Source: Verrucomicrobiota bacterium (lineage in GTDB: Bacteria > Verrucomicrobiota > Verrucomicrobiia > Limisphaerales > JADJPG01). Taken from it: a stretch of DNA of 33,847 nt. The notes beneath the pieces were generated by a model, which was not told the DNA's origin, searched no databases, and was given only the letters and a program-made list of their open reading frames with translations. The stretch is taken from positions 1-33,847 of the forward strand of contig JADJPG010000057.1 in assembly GCA_016713365.1 (NCBI GenBank), read 5' to 3'. Made by a program: the position numbers and the translations under genes. Positions 1-9,749 of this stretch are shown one piece after another. Numbering within the stretch: the first letter of the stretch is position 1; each line of letters opens with the position of its first letter.

Positions 1-2715
1 ATCACCCTGATTCACCCGGACGGGACTCGAGTCCGGTTGCGTAACGCGAACAGCGAGTCTGGCGCTTACAGCAATCCTTTTTACTCGATCGGCACCACCG
101 CGGGCGATCTCAACGCCTTCAACGGAAAGTCGCCGACGGGCAACTGGAGATTGGAGATCAGGGATCGCACCGGCGGCAATGTCGGCCGGCTGGATTCGTG
201 GACGCTGTCCCTCAACATGGCCCCGGTGGTGACCGACGTTAACGGCAACTTCAATGCCGGCATCCTGGAGCGAGGCAATCGCCCCACCATCACCCATCCC
301 GGAGTGGTGAGCTTCACGCCGTCTCTCGTGACGTTGGTCCCGGGCGTGCCCGCGGCCATTCGGGTGAACCAAGCCACCATTCTCGGCGCAGTCGCCATTT
401 CGAACTCCACTTCGGTGGCCTTTGATCCCGCCCGGAAGGCAGCCGCCTATGGCAGCATCAAAATCAACGTCCAGCAACCGCCCGGCAACACCAGCGATGC
501 TTCGTGGGCGGTCGCAAACCCCAGCTCCGGCGCCTACGATTTGTCTTCGCGGACGCTCAATGGCTCCGGGTTCACGCAGCGTCTCCTGTCCGGCGTCAAC
601 AACGCGACCGTCATTCCCAGCGGCCGCGGCATGACCTTTTCACCTGCTTCCATCACGACTTACCCGGGCGCGACGAACATCGATTTTACGCTCGTTGCTT
701 CGCCGCCCGTGATCGAGCTCCAGCCCACGATCACCATGGATGAGGACCAGACGTTCTACGGAACGCTCTCAGCCTACGACATCGAGCAGGAGCCGGGAGC
801 GATTACCGTCACCACCACGTCGGACAACCCGCAGCTGATCGGCGGCTCAGGAATTCTGGTGGGTGGCTCGCTTAATTACACGGGCTTACGTCCACTCGTT
901 CTGACGCCAATCCCGAATCAATACGGCTCGGCGAACATCACCGTCATCGCCACTGACGGAGCGCTCCGCACGACCAACTCGTTTGTGCTCGTCGTGAACC
1001 CGGTGGCGGACACACCGATTGCGGGCACGGCGGGTGCGCTGAACTTGACCGGCGTGGACGGTTACGTCGCGCACACGAACGGCCCGGTGATTCCGACCTC
1101 CGGTGATTTCACTGTGGAAGCGTGGGCCTACTTGAATCCCGGCACCATGGGCAATCGTGAAATTCTCTCACAAGGCACCAGCGGCAACGCATTCTACATC
1201 GGCATGGGTAATGGAGTCGTGCGCGCGGGCGACACTTGGCAGAACCCCGCCAACATTCCGTTCCCGATCGGCGTCTGGACGCACTTCGCCGTCGTGAAAT
1301 CTGGCAGCGGCGCGTTCCTCTACACCAACGGCGTGCTGGTGGCCTCGGTCGGCTCCGGCGTCGTCAACCCTTCCGCCACCGAGTTTCGCATCGGCCGCCA
1401 ATACGGAGGTTTCGGCGAATACTGGGCCGGCCGCATCGACGATGTCCGCGTGTGGAGCACCGCACGAACGGAGAGCGACATCCGCCGCACGATGACCGTC
1501 CCGCTGATCGGCAATGAGCCGGGCTTGCGCGCCTACTACCGCTTCGATGAACGCTCCGGCATCATCGCCTATGATTCCGCGCCGAGCACCAGCACACAGG
1601 ATGGGCCCCAGGACGGCTACTTGAGGAACGGTGCTACCTGGACCGACAACACCGGCATCAATAGCGGTCTCGGTATCCATCGCTACACCGTGGACGAAGA
1701 CACCGCGACACCCATCTTCCTGACAGGTCTCGACGTGGACGGTCGCCCGGTGAACACCGGCCTTTCCTACAGCATCGTCACTCCGCCAGCCAACGGCACC
1801 TTGAGCCGCAGCAGCGGCACGATTCACCTCACCGGAGAGAATCCAATCTCCTACCTACCGACCACCAATTACATCGGCGCGGACAGCTTTGTTTACCGAG
1901 TGACGGACGCGAACAACAACACCACCACCGCCACCGTCTCCATCAACGTCGCCAACGTTAACGATGTCCCGACCATCAGCGCGATTCCCGACCAGTTGAT
2001 TATCGAGGACACCACCAACGTGCTGGCGTTCATCGTCAATGACTCAGATGCCAATCAAGTGAAGACCGATCTGTCCGTCACCGTTGTCTTCGAATCCGGC
2101 GGCACCGTGCCCATCCAGACCAACTGGGTCACCACGGCCGACGGCATCAACCGCACGCTCTACATCGTCCCGGCCAAGGGCGAGATCGGAAACGTCGTCG
2201 TCACCGTCTCCGTGCGTGACACTCCGGGCGACTCGGCGAGCTCAACGTTCGAGTTGTCCGTCATTCCGAAGCCCGCCTACGCCGTGCGCGACATCGGCAC
2301 GCTCCCAAGCTGGTCCACCAGCTTCGGCATGGCCATCAACGATCAAGGTCAGGTCGCCGGCTATGCGAGCCGCAACTCCAGCGCGGATGGACGCGCCTTC
2401 CGCTTCAACGGCATTCTCGACGGCAGCACGCTCACCGATCTCGGCGCGGCCAGCGGCACCGCCAGCTACGCCTACGGCATCAACAACCTTGGCGAAATTA
2501 CCGGCTCAGTCATCGAAGGCGGCGTGTTGCCGCAAGCCTTCTCCTATCGCAACGGCACCTTCACCAAGCTTGGCTTCGCGCCGGTCGGCAACCGCTCCGA
2601 AGGCCGCGCCATCAACGCGCTCGGCCAAATCGTCGGCTCAGGCAACCTCCTGCAAACGCCACCAACCGCGCGCTCATCTACACCAATGGCGTGTGGGGCG
2701 TGCTGCCTTCGCTGA
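1..2715 (+). CDS. Giant exported multidomain protein, 5' part (P-domain, Ig-like, LamG, HAF repeats); truncated by window edge and frameshifted
   Basis: The frame is open from base 1, so the true start lies outside the window. It begins inside a proprotein-convertase P-domain-like module (to about nt 216; 'GNWRLEIRD' and 'LDSWTLSLN' are typical). Next come an Ig/cadherin-like segment (about nt 720-1010, 'ITMDEDQTF'), a LamG/concanavalin-like domain (about 1036-1590, ending in 'IDDVRVWSTART' and 'LRAYYRFDE'), a second cadherin-like module (about 1680-1950, 'DSFVYRVTDANNN') and another Ig-like module (to about 2270). From 2278 on there are HAF-type repeats ('GINNLGEITG', 'AINALGQIVG'). The stop at 2715 is probably not real: HAF coding continues in another frame from about 2652, into the ORF that ends at 9743. 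The protein is likely exported and cell-surface; its specific function is unknown. Confidence 0.85.
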   Translation: MTLIHPDGTRVRLRNANSESGAYSNPFYSIGTTAGDLNAFNGKSPTGNWRLEIRDRTGGNVGRLDSWTLSLNMAPVVTDVNGNFNAGILERGNRPTITHPGVVSFTPSLVTLVPGVPAAIRVNQATILGAVAISNSTSVAFDPARKAAAYGSIKINVQQPPGNTSDASWAVANPSSGAYDLSSRTLNGSGFTQRLLSGVNNATVIPSGRGMTFSPASITTYPGATNIDFTLVASPPVIELQPTITMDEDQTFYGTLSAYDIEQEPGAITVTTTSDNPQLIGGSGILVGGSLNYTGLRPLVLTPIPNQYGSANITVIATDGALRTTNSFVLVVNPVADTPIAGTAGALNLTGVDGYVAHTNGPVIPTSGDFTVEAWAYLNPGTMGNREILSQGTSGNAFYIGMGNGVVRAGDTWQNPANIPFPIGVWTHFAVVKSGSGAFLYTNGVLVASVGSGVVNPSATEFRIGRQYGGFGEYWAGRIDDVRVWSTARTESDIRRTMTVPLIGNEPGLRAYYRFDERSGIIAYDSAPSTSTQDGPQDGYLRNGATWTDNTGINSGLGIHRYTVDEDTATPIFLTGLDVDGRPVNTGLSYSIVTPPANGTLSRSSGTIHLTGENPISYLPTTNYIGADSFVYRVTDANNNTTTATVSINVANVNDVPTISAIPDQLIIEDTTNVLAFIVNDSDANQVKTDLSVTVVFESGGTVPIQTNWVTTADGINRTLYIVPAKGEIGNVVVTVSVRDTPGDSASSTFELSVIPKPAYAVRDIGTLPSWSTSFGMAINDQGQVAGYASRNSSADGRAFRFNGILDGSTLTDLGAASGTASYAYGINNLGEITGSVIEGGVLPQAFSYRNGTFTKLGFAPVGNRSEGRAINALGQIVGSGNLLQTPPTARSSTPMACGACCLR

Positions 2716-5700
2716 TCGGGACCGAGGTGGTGGAAGCCTTCGGCATCAATGATGCCGGACAGATCGCCGGCCGCGCTGTCACCAACGGCGTCCTCCGCGC
2801 CGTGCTCTACACCGCCGGCACCCGGCTCGTCGCTCCGCTCATTGGCGGCGCGGTGAACAACTACGCCAACGGGATCAACAGCGCGGGCGCCATGGCCGGT
2901 GCCATGACCATCAACGGCACGGCGCGGGCGTTCCGCTGGGAACCAGGCCAGAACCCGGTGCTGCTCGGCGGCTTCATCCCCAACGGCTACAGCGTCGCGT
3001 ATGGCATCAACAACTTCCGCCAGACCGTCGGCGCCGCGAACAACGCCGCCGGCACCTCGCGCGCGTTCCTGCACAGCGCCGAGCAGATCTATGACATGAA
3101 CGATCTGCTCCCGCCCGATTCGCAGTGGCAGCTCGACGAAGCCCGCGCCATCAACAGCGACGGGTGGATCACCGGCACCGGTCGCACCAACGGCCAGACG
3201 CGCGCGTTCATCGCGATTCCCGCATGGGTCATTGGCCGCAAGATCGCGCGCCCGCTCGGCGCCACCGCGCTTGTCCCGCCTGAAATTGAGTTGCTCGAAC
3301 GCAGCAGTAACTTCGACACGGAACAAAATGCATTCTACTGGAGCCAGGCCGAAGGTCGTCTCTACGCGATCCGCCCCGTCACCGCGCGGCTCCGCTGGCG
3401 TCTTGATGGCAATCCGGGCAACACCAACCGCGTCGTCTCCGTCGGTCAGAACATCTGGCCGCGCACGCCCACCGTCCACGTCGCCAACACCCCGAGCGAA
3501 GTTCAGCCCCAGGGCGTCGAGTTGCCGCACAGCTATCGCGAGCTGCAATACACCACCGCCGCCGGTGCCGCCGTGGATCCGAGCGCGGCGATCTTCAATG
3601 CCTCGGGCATCGGCTACTCGGTGTTGCGCTACGTGAAGTCCGACGGCCAGCAGCCCAACGAAGCGATTCACTTCCCAGCCTTCGACGTCGTGCGCACCGT
3701 GCTGTGGGACGACACGCGTTACCTCGATGACAACAAGCCGGTCTTTGTCGGCGACACGCTCGAGCACCCGGAGCACTTCGATTACTTCGATCGTCAGGGC
3801 CACGTCTTCTTCCCGAACGCGTTCTACGACGGCTCCGGCGCCGACCGCGCCTACGATCGCCCGTCACGCTTCGGCTCGATCATCCCCGTGAACGTCCCCA
3901 ATGCCACCACTGCGGCACCGACGAATCAGCTCGTGGTCGTCTGGTATCGGACCAACCGCCTCGGCGTCGCGTGGTCCGGCCTGCCGGTGCGTTACAGTGT
4001 CGAGTGGCCGGTCAACACCACCAACCTCGTCAGCATCGCCAACGGCCTCGGCTCCGGTCCGCTCGAAGACGCGCTGCATCCGAACAAGAAGGTTTACGTG
4101 CAGCCGGACCCATATCTCTCTGGCTACAACCCGAACGAAGAACACGCGCTCATCGGTCCGTCGTCCTCGGGTGAAGCGCTTTACGCGTTACGCAACGACC
4201 TCAACGCCGGACTCAATCATTCCGAGCCTTATGCGCTGCTGAAGTTCCGCAACCCCGGCAATGGCAAGTGGGCGATGCGCACCTACAAGGTCATCTTCGA
4301 GGGCGATCCGACCTTCGAGGGCGTCGCCGGCAATGCCGTTCAACCGCCGCTGCCCATCAGCCTGATGATGCCGCAATGCGACAACTCGCGAATTCTCCGC
4401 GGCCCCGGTTGGAAGAATCACCTGGGCACGATCTACGCCAAGTCCGCCGGGCTCTACGGCGAGCACGCCGAGATCACCATCCACTGGTGGTATCAACTCC
4501 AGCCGGGCTTTTATTATCCCGCGGATGGCGCGCGTGAGGGCAATTGCGTTGCATGGCGGGCTGCGTTGACCACGTCGAGCCGAAACATCGAAGCCATCTA
4601 CGACATCCGCTGGCCAGACGATCCGCCGATTCTGAACATTGGCGAAAGCCTGCTGACGCCGAAGCGCGGCCTGCCCGGCGTGAAGGACTGGGCGGATGCG
4701 AGCATCATCTACGACGACATCGATCCTCGGGACACGAACCGAATCTACGCGCTCGCGCGGTTCTACGATCCGATCACGCCGCGCACCATTACGCTCAAGC
4801 CCGGCTTTAACATTCCCGTCGAGATCAAGCAGGAGCTGGTCATCGACAAGGTGTACTTCCCCGACCTGCCCTACCACATCAAGCGCCGCCTCACCTACAA
4901 CCCACAGACGCGTGAACTAACCTTTGCGGGCGTCTACGACACGAGCGCTGAGTTCGGCGGAGTGGACAACCCGCTCCTGCTGCCCAACGTGATGAGCCCG
5001 CGCGAACTCGATCGCATCAAAGCCCTCGCCAACGACTCCACATGGAACGGCCAGATCAAGGAACTCTTCGAGCTGACCCGCAATCCGAACCGCGTCGATC
5101 TGTCGCCGAGGAACGGTCAGCCTGATGCGGCCCTGCGTTTGGGCCTGACGATGAGCGGCACCGACGTGGTGCTCGAAAAATTCGGCGCCGGTCCGAAGGC
5201 GCTCACCGCCGGCCTCGGTGGCATTCCGCCCGCCGAACCGCGCCCGTTGCAGGCGTTAAACTTCAGCGGAACAACGAACCGCGTCTCCTTGAGCAGCTTC
5301 AGCGCGCTCGCAGGCGATTTCACCATCAGCGTCTGGGCGCAAGTCGCCGCGAACAACACCGGCGCGCTCATCACCAACTCCGTGGCCAACGGCGGCTCGT
5401 TCCACTTCGTTCCCCAGCCCGGCGCCAGTCGATTCGTCGTCAGCGATCGCACCAACGCCGTTCCTCCGGGAATCGTCGCCCACGCCTTCGACGCAGGCTG
5501 GCATCACTACGCGTTGGTCCGCGAGTTCACCAACCTCACCGTCCTCGTCGATGGCGTGCCGGTCGGCAACACCCGCGCCTACGGCCTGGCGGACACTTCC
5601 GGTTTCCGGATCGGCGAGGGCTTCCGTGGCCAGCTCGACGAGTTCCAGATTCGCAATGTAGCGCTAACCCCGGCGGACATCCGCCGCTCGATGCGGAAAC

Positions 5701-8700
5701 AGCTCAACGGCCGTGAGGACGGTCTGGTCGCCTACTTCCGCTTCGACGAAGGCACCGGCACCACCGTCACGTCCGAAACCATCAGCAGGCTCCCCGGCGA
5801 ATTCGCCGCGGCCGCGGGCATCAGCTGGGGCGATTCCACCGCGCCCGCCGCCATTCCGCCGCGCTTCATCACGCTGGCGGAAAACAACGACGCGAATCGT
5901 CCCGAGCTCCTGACGGACCTGCACGTCATCCGCATCGATGAAGGCCCGCCCCTCGGCGACCTCAAGGTGCTCCCGTCCGACAACGTCTTCGATGAACGGA
6001 TCACCATGCGTCACAGCGGCGACTTCGGCGGTGCGCCGGAACTGATGCAGTTCGAGTGGTATTACCATCCCGACACGGGCGGTGAAGTGGCGACCGATCT
6101 GCCCGTCGTGGACGGCGCCGGCAACATCATTGATCCGCGCGGCTGGTTCGTTTACTCGGTCGAGGACTTCGGCCAGGGCTTCAACGACATCACCATCGGC
6201 GAAGGCCCGCGCAACGGCCTGCTCACGATGTCCGACAACTGGTTCATCTGCCGGTATCGCGGATACAACGTCGACGGGTCCACGAACTGGAGCGACTGGG
6301 TCGGCCAACCGGGTGGCGGCCGCGCGCAACTAGCGGAAGGCTGGATCAAGCGCGTCATCGACGGGCTCAATCCCTTCGAGCAACGCTCGGATAGCTTTCA
6401 CTCCACCGAGACCTCGACCCTCGTCAACATGCTCACGCAAGCCGGCCGGCGTTATGAAGGGCCGGTCGCGTTCAACCCCGATCCGAACTACCTGAACAAC
6501 GTCGGGCTCATCGAGGCCTACACCACCGTGCTCGAACGCGGCAAGTCGCTCAGCATCGAAGGCACGCCGCCGGTGAATTACGAGCCGGCCAACACCTCGC
6601 TCCTGCTAGTCGGCGGTCGCATCGCGGACTTCTACACGATGCTCGGCAACGAGGCTTACGCTGACTCCACCGATCCAACGATCGGCTTCGCGACGGACGG
6701 CACGGGCGGCACGGATTACGGCGTGTTCGCCTCGTCGGTCTTCGCCTTCCAGAACCAACTCGACTCGCTGCTGGAAGAGGAACTCGTGCTTCTGCGTGGC
6801 CGCGATGCCTCGGCGGCCAGCGTTCGCATCGGGCCGGTTTACAACCGCCTCTTCTGGAACTTCACACGTGGCGATGGCGAGCTCGCCTACGCGCAGAGCT
6901 ACAACATCATCGACGTGAACTTCGACGGCTTCGTGAACATCAACGATGCGTCGACCATGTTCCCGCAAGGTCACGGCGACGCTTGGGGCCATTACCTCAC
7001 CGCGACGAAGACCTACTACGATCTCCTCCGCAACACGAACTACACCTGGGTGCCGCGCGCTGAATCCGTGCGTCTCGGTGCGGCTGTCGTGTCGGTCGAT
7101 TATCTCGATGAACGGAAGTTCGCTCGCGCCGCCGCCGCCAAGGCCAAGGTCGGCGCCGAGACGGTGAACCTCACCTACCGCCAGACCTACGTGGACGATC
7201 CGTCCGGTCAGTTCCAGGGCTACAAGGACACCGACGACGAACGTGCCTGGGGCCTCTTCGAATGGGCGCAACGCACGCGTCAGGCTGCCTACGTGGACTG
7301 GCTGATGGCGAACACGATTCTCCCGGCACAGGATCCCGACCCGACACATTCGGGCATCACGAAGATTGATCGGACCACCGTGACCGAGATCGCCGAGATC
7401 GCCGCCAACGCGGACGAAATCCAGGCGCAGCTCGACAAGGCGGACCGCGGCCTGAACCCGCTCGGCCTTGGCAAGGGCGTGGTGCCGTTCGATGTGGATC
7501 CCTTCTTCCTGGACATCGGCTCCGGCACGCAGAGCCGGACGCACTTCGACCAGATCTACGAGCGCGCGGAGACGGCGATGAACAACGCCATGAACGCATT
7601 CAACAATGCCAGTCAGCTCACCACCGCCCTGCGTCGCCAGCAGGATTCCGACACGGAATTCGCACGGAACATCCAGGAGCAGGAACGCGACTACAAGAGC
7701 CGGCTGATCGAAATCTTTGGCTACCCGTATTCCGGCGACATCGGGCCGGGTAAAACGTATCCATCCGACTACGACGGACCCGACCTGTATCACTACATGT
7801 ATGCCAACGCGACGGAGCTGATTTCCTCCAGCACTGGCACCAGCCGCAGCTTCACGAATGTCTACTCGGCGTTCGAAGGCGAGTACGGCAGCTTCGGATT
7901 CTACTTCCCGGGTGACACGAGCAGCCGTGCCTTGAGCGAGAACAGTGTGCTTCGTGTGGCGTATCCGAAGACCGCCGCGAACTACAGCCTGCTCGCCCCC
8001 GCGTCGTGGGGACAACGCCGCGCGCCGGGCGAACTCCAACTCGCGCTCTCGGATCTCTTGCAAGCGGACGCGTCGCTCCGCATCAGCCTTGCGAACTACG
8101 ACGCGTTGATTAACCAAATCGAAGACGCCGTGGACCTGCTTGATGCGCAATATGCCTTGAGCAATGCCGTCGTGACGGCTTTGAGCGATCAGCAGACGGA
8201 AGTGGAGGACATCAACGACACCATCAAGATGTATCGCATCATCAGCGGCGTCATGCGACGCGCGGGCTCAGCGGCGCGCAGCGTGGCGGAAGCCGCGGAA
8301 TCGGCGGTTGGCGCTCAAGATGTCTGGGACGCCATTCCCCTTAGTCTGGCGGTTGGATCGCTTGTTACCGCCGAGATAGTCGAAACTGTCGCCGATGGCC
8401 TCGACGGAGACATTGTCACTCAGGAAGCCGCCAAGGAAGTGCTGGAACTGGAAACAGGCGTGACCATTGAGACCGCCAGCCAGAGCTTCGAAGTCCAGCA
8501 ACGCGTCAAGGAAGTGCAGCAGCTCATCCGCAGCGAACCCGCCGCGCGCATCGAGGCGTATCAACTCGCCGAAACGGTCCGCCAGGCCGCGACACGTTAC
8601 CAGGCCGCGCTCGCCAGCGATCAGCGCCTCCTGCAAGAGCGCCTCGCGTTCCGCCGTTACACCGCAGGCGACATCCAGGACAGCCGCTATCAGGACATGA

Positions 8701-9743
8701 CCTTCCGCGTCTTCCGCAACGATGCCGTGCAGAAGTATCGCGCGCAGTTCGATCTCGCCGCGCGCTACGTTTACCTCGCGGCCATCGCCTATGATTACGA
8801 GACGCAGATGCTCGGCACGCAGAACGGTTCCGGCCGCGACTTCCTCACGCAAATCGTTCGCGACCGCAGCCTCGGCGTGATGGAAGACGGCATCCCGGTC
8901 GTCGGCCAGCCGGGCCTGTCCGATTCGCTGGGTCGCCTGAAGCAGAACTTCAACGTCCTGAAAGGCCAGCTCGGTCTCACGGTACCGGCGCTCGAAGGCA
9001 ACAAGTTCTCGCTGCGCACGCAGATGATGCGCATCTCGCCGGACGACGACGAATCGTGGCGCAGCGAATTGAAGAAGGCGCGCGTCGCGGATCTGTGGCA
9101 GGTGCCCGAGTTCCGGCGTTACTGTCGTCCGTTCGCACCCGAATCCGCCGGACCGCAGCCAGGTCTCGTCATCCGCTTCGGCACGACGGTCACGTTTGGT
9201 CTGAACTACTTCGGCTGGCCGCTAGGCGGCGGGGACAGTTCGTATGATCCGACGTACTTCGCCACGAAGATTCGTTCGGCGGGCGTGTGGTTCGACAACT
9301 ACGACGGCGCCGGGCTCTCGACGACACCGCGCGTTTACCTCGTGCCCGCCGGCATCGACGTGTTGCGTTCGCCGACGGACTTCTCGCTGGCCACGCGCGA
9401 ATGGAAGGTGCTGGACCAAAAGATCCCGCCGCCGTTCACGCTCGGCAAGACGACGCTCCAGAACCCGAGCTACATCCCGATTCACGACTCGCTCAGCAGC
9501 GTGTTCGGCGACGTGCGGAAGTTCTCCAGCCTCCGCGCCTATCACGACGGCGGCGAGTTCGACGAGAGCGAGGCCGCGACGGACACGCGCTTGATCGGCC
9601 GCAGCGTTTGGAACACGGAATGGCTGCTGATCATTCCGGGCGGCACCCTGTTGTTCAATCCGAACCAGGGCCTCGACACCTTCATCAACTCGGTGGGAGA
9701 TGTCCGCATCTTCTTCCAGAGCTACTCCTACTCGGGCAACTGA
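2691..9743 (+). CDS. Giant exported multidomain protein, main part (HAF repeats, LamG, dockerin-like loop, long helical C-terminal region)
   Basis: This is the continuation of the upstream gene. The frame already reads sensibly from about 2652 ('NATNRALIYTNG'), so the first ATG here is not a true start. Further HAF repeats run to about 3240 ('GINDAGQIAG', 'GINSAGAMAG', 'GINNFRQTVG'). A long region I do not recognise follows. A second LamG-like domain lies at about 5250-5790, with 'GQLDEFQIRNVALT' and 'LVAYFRFDEGTGTT'. A dockerin/EF-hand-like Ca loop ('DVNFDGFVNINDAS') sits near 6910-6955. The stretch of about 7540-8750 is mostly helical and Gln/Glu/Ala-rich, possibly coiled coil, and the end is beta-rich. 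Joined to the 5' part, the product exceeds 3200 residues. A surface or secreted role is inferred from the modules; the binding partner is unknown. Confidence 0.85.
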   Translation: MWGVLPSLIGTEVVEAFGINDAGQIAGRAVTNGVLRAVLYTAGTRLVAPLIGGAVNNYANGINSAGAMAGAMTINGTARAFRWEPGQNPVLLGGFIPNGYSVAYGINNFRQTVGAANNAAGTSRAFLHSAEQIYDMNDLLPPDSQWQLDEARAINSDGWITGTGRTNGQTRAFIAIPAWVIGRKIARPLGATALVPPEIELLERSSNFDTEQNAFYWSQAEGRLYAIRPVTARLRWRLDGNPGNTNRVVSVGQNIWPRTPTVHVANTPSEVQPQGVELPHSYRELQYTTAAGAAVDPSAAIFNASGIGYSVLRYVKSDGQQPNEAIHFPAFDVVRTVLWDDTRYLDDNKPVFVGDTLEHPEHFDYFDRQGHVFFPNAFYDGSGADRAYDRPSRFGSIIPVNVPNATTAAPTNQLVVVWYRTNRLGVAWSGLPVRYSVEWPVNTTNLVSIANGLGSGPLEDALHPNKKVYVQPDPYLSGYNPNEEHALIGPSSSGEALYALRNDLNAGLNHSEPYALLKFRNPGNGKWAMRTYKVIFEGDPTFEGVAGNAVQPPLPISLMMPQCDNSRILRGPGWKNHLGTIYAKSAGLYGEHAEITIHWWYQLQPGFYYPADGAREGNCVAWRAALTTSSRNIEAIYDIRWPDDPPILNIGESLLTPKRGLPGVKDWADASIIYDDIDPRDTNRIYALARFYDPITPRTITLKPGFNIPVEIKQELVIDKVYFPDLPYHIKRRLTYNPQTRELTFAGVYDTSAEFGGVDNPLLLPNVMSPRELDRIKALANDSTWNGQIKELFELTRNPNRVDLSPRNGQPDAALRLGLTMSGTDVVLEKFGAGPKALTAGLGGIPPAEPRPLQALNFSGTTNRVSLSSFSALAGDFTISVWAQVAANNTGALITNSVANGGSFHFVPQPGASRFVVSDRTNAVPPGIVAHAFDAGWHHYALVREFTNLTVLVDGVPVGNTRAYGLADTSGFRIGEGFRGQLDEFQIRNVALTPADIRRSMRKQLNGREDGLVAYFRFDEGTGTTVTSETISRLPGEFAAAAGISWGDSTAPAAIPPRFITLAENNDANRPELLTDLHVIRIDEGPPLGDLKVLPSDNVFDERITMRHSGDFGGAPELMQFEWYYHPDTGGEVATDLPVVDGAGNIIDPRGWFVYSVEDFGQGFNDITIGEGPRNGLLTMSDNWFICRYRGYNVDGSTNWSDWVGQPGGGRAQLAEGWIKRVIDGLNPFEQRSDSFHSTETSTLVNMLTQAGRRYEGPVAFNPDPNYLNNVGLIEAYTTVLERGKSLSIEGTPPVNYEPANTSLLLVGGRIADFYTMLGNEAYADSTDPTIGFATDGTGGTDYGVFASSVFAFQNQLDSLLEEELVLLRGRDASAASVRIGPVYNRLFWNFTRGDGELAYAQSYNIIDVNFDGFVNINDASTMFPQGHGDAWGHYLTATKTYYDLLRNTNYTWVPRAESVRLGAAVVSVDYLDERKFARAAAAKAKVGAETVNLTYRQTYVDDPSGQFQGYKDTDDERAWGLFEWAQRTRQAAYVDWLMANTILPAQDPDPTHSGITKIDRTTVTEIAEIAANADEIQAQLDKADRGLNPLGLGKGVVPFDVDPFFLDIGSGTQSRTHFDQIYERAETAMNNAMNAFNNASQLTTALRRQQDSDTEFARNIQEQERDYKSRLIEIFGYPYSGDIGPGKTYPSDYDGPDLYHYMYANATELISSSTGTSRSFTNVYSAFEGEYGSFGFYFPGDTSSRALSENSVLRVAYPKTAANYSLLAPASWGQRRAPGELQLALSDLLQADASLRISLANYDALINQIEDAVDLLDAQYALSNAVVTALSDQQTEVEDINDTIKMYRIISGVMRRAGSAARSVAEAAESAVGAQDVWDAIPLSLAVGSLVTAEIVETVADGLDGDIVTQEAAKEVLELETGVTIETASQSFEVQQRVKEVQQLIRSEPAARIEAYQLAETVRQAATRYQAALASDQRLLQERLAFRRYTAGDIQDSRYQDMTFRVFRNDAVQKYRAQFDLAARYVYLAAIAYDYETQMLGTQNGSGRDFLTQIVRDRSLGVMEDGIPVVGQPGLSDSLGRLKQNFNVLKGQLGLTVPALEGNKFSLRTQMMRISPDDDESWRSELKKARVADLWQVPEFRRYCRPFAPESAGPQPGLVIRFGTTVTFGLNYFGWPLGGGDSSYDPTYFATKIRSAGVWFDNYDGAGLSTTPRVYLVPAGIDVLRSPTDFSLATREWKVLDQKIPPPFTLGKTTLQNPSYIPIHDSLSSVFGDVRKFSSLRAYHDGGEFDESEAATDTRLIGRSVWNTEWLLIIPGGTLLFNPNQGLDTFINSVGDVRIFFQSYSYSGN

Positions 9744-9749
9744 GGCGCG

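Noticed and set aside
6606..8150. 514-codon minus-strand ORF (and the similar one at 2544-3803)
   Set aside because: Antisense to the giant exported protein; Arg/Val/His-rich low-complexity translations typical of GC-rich shadows.
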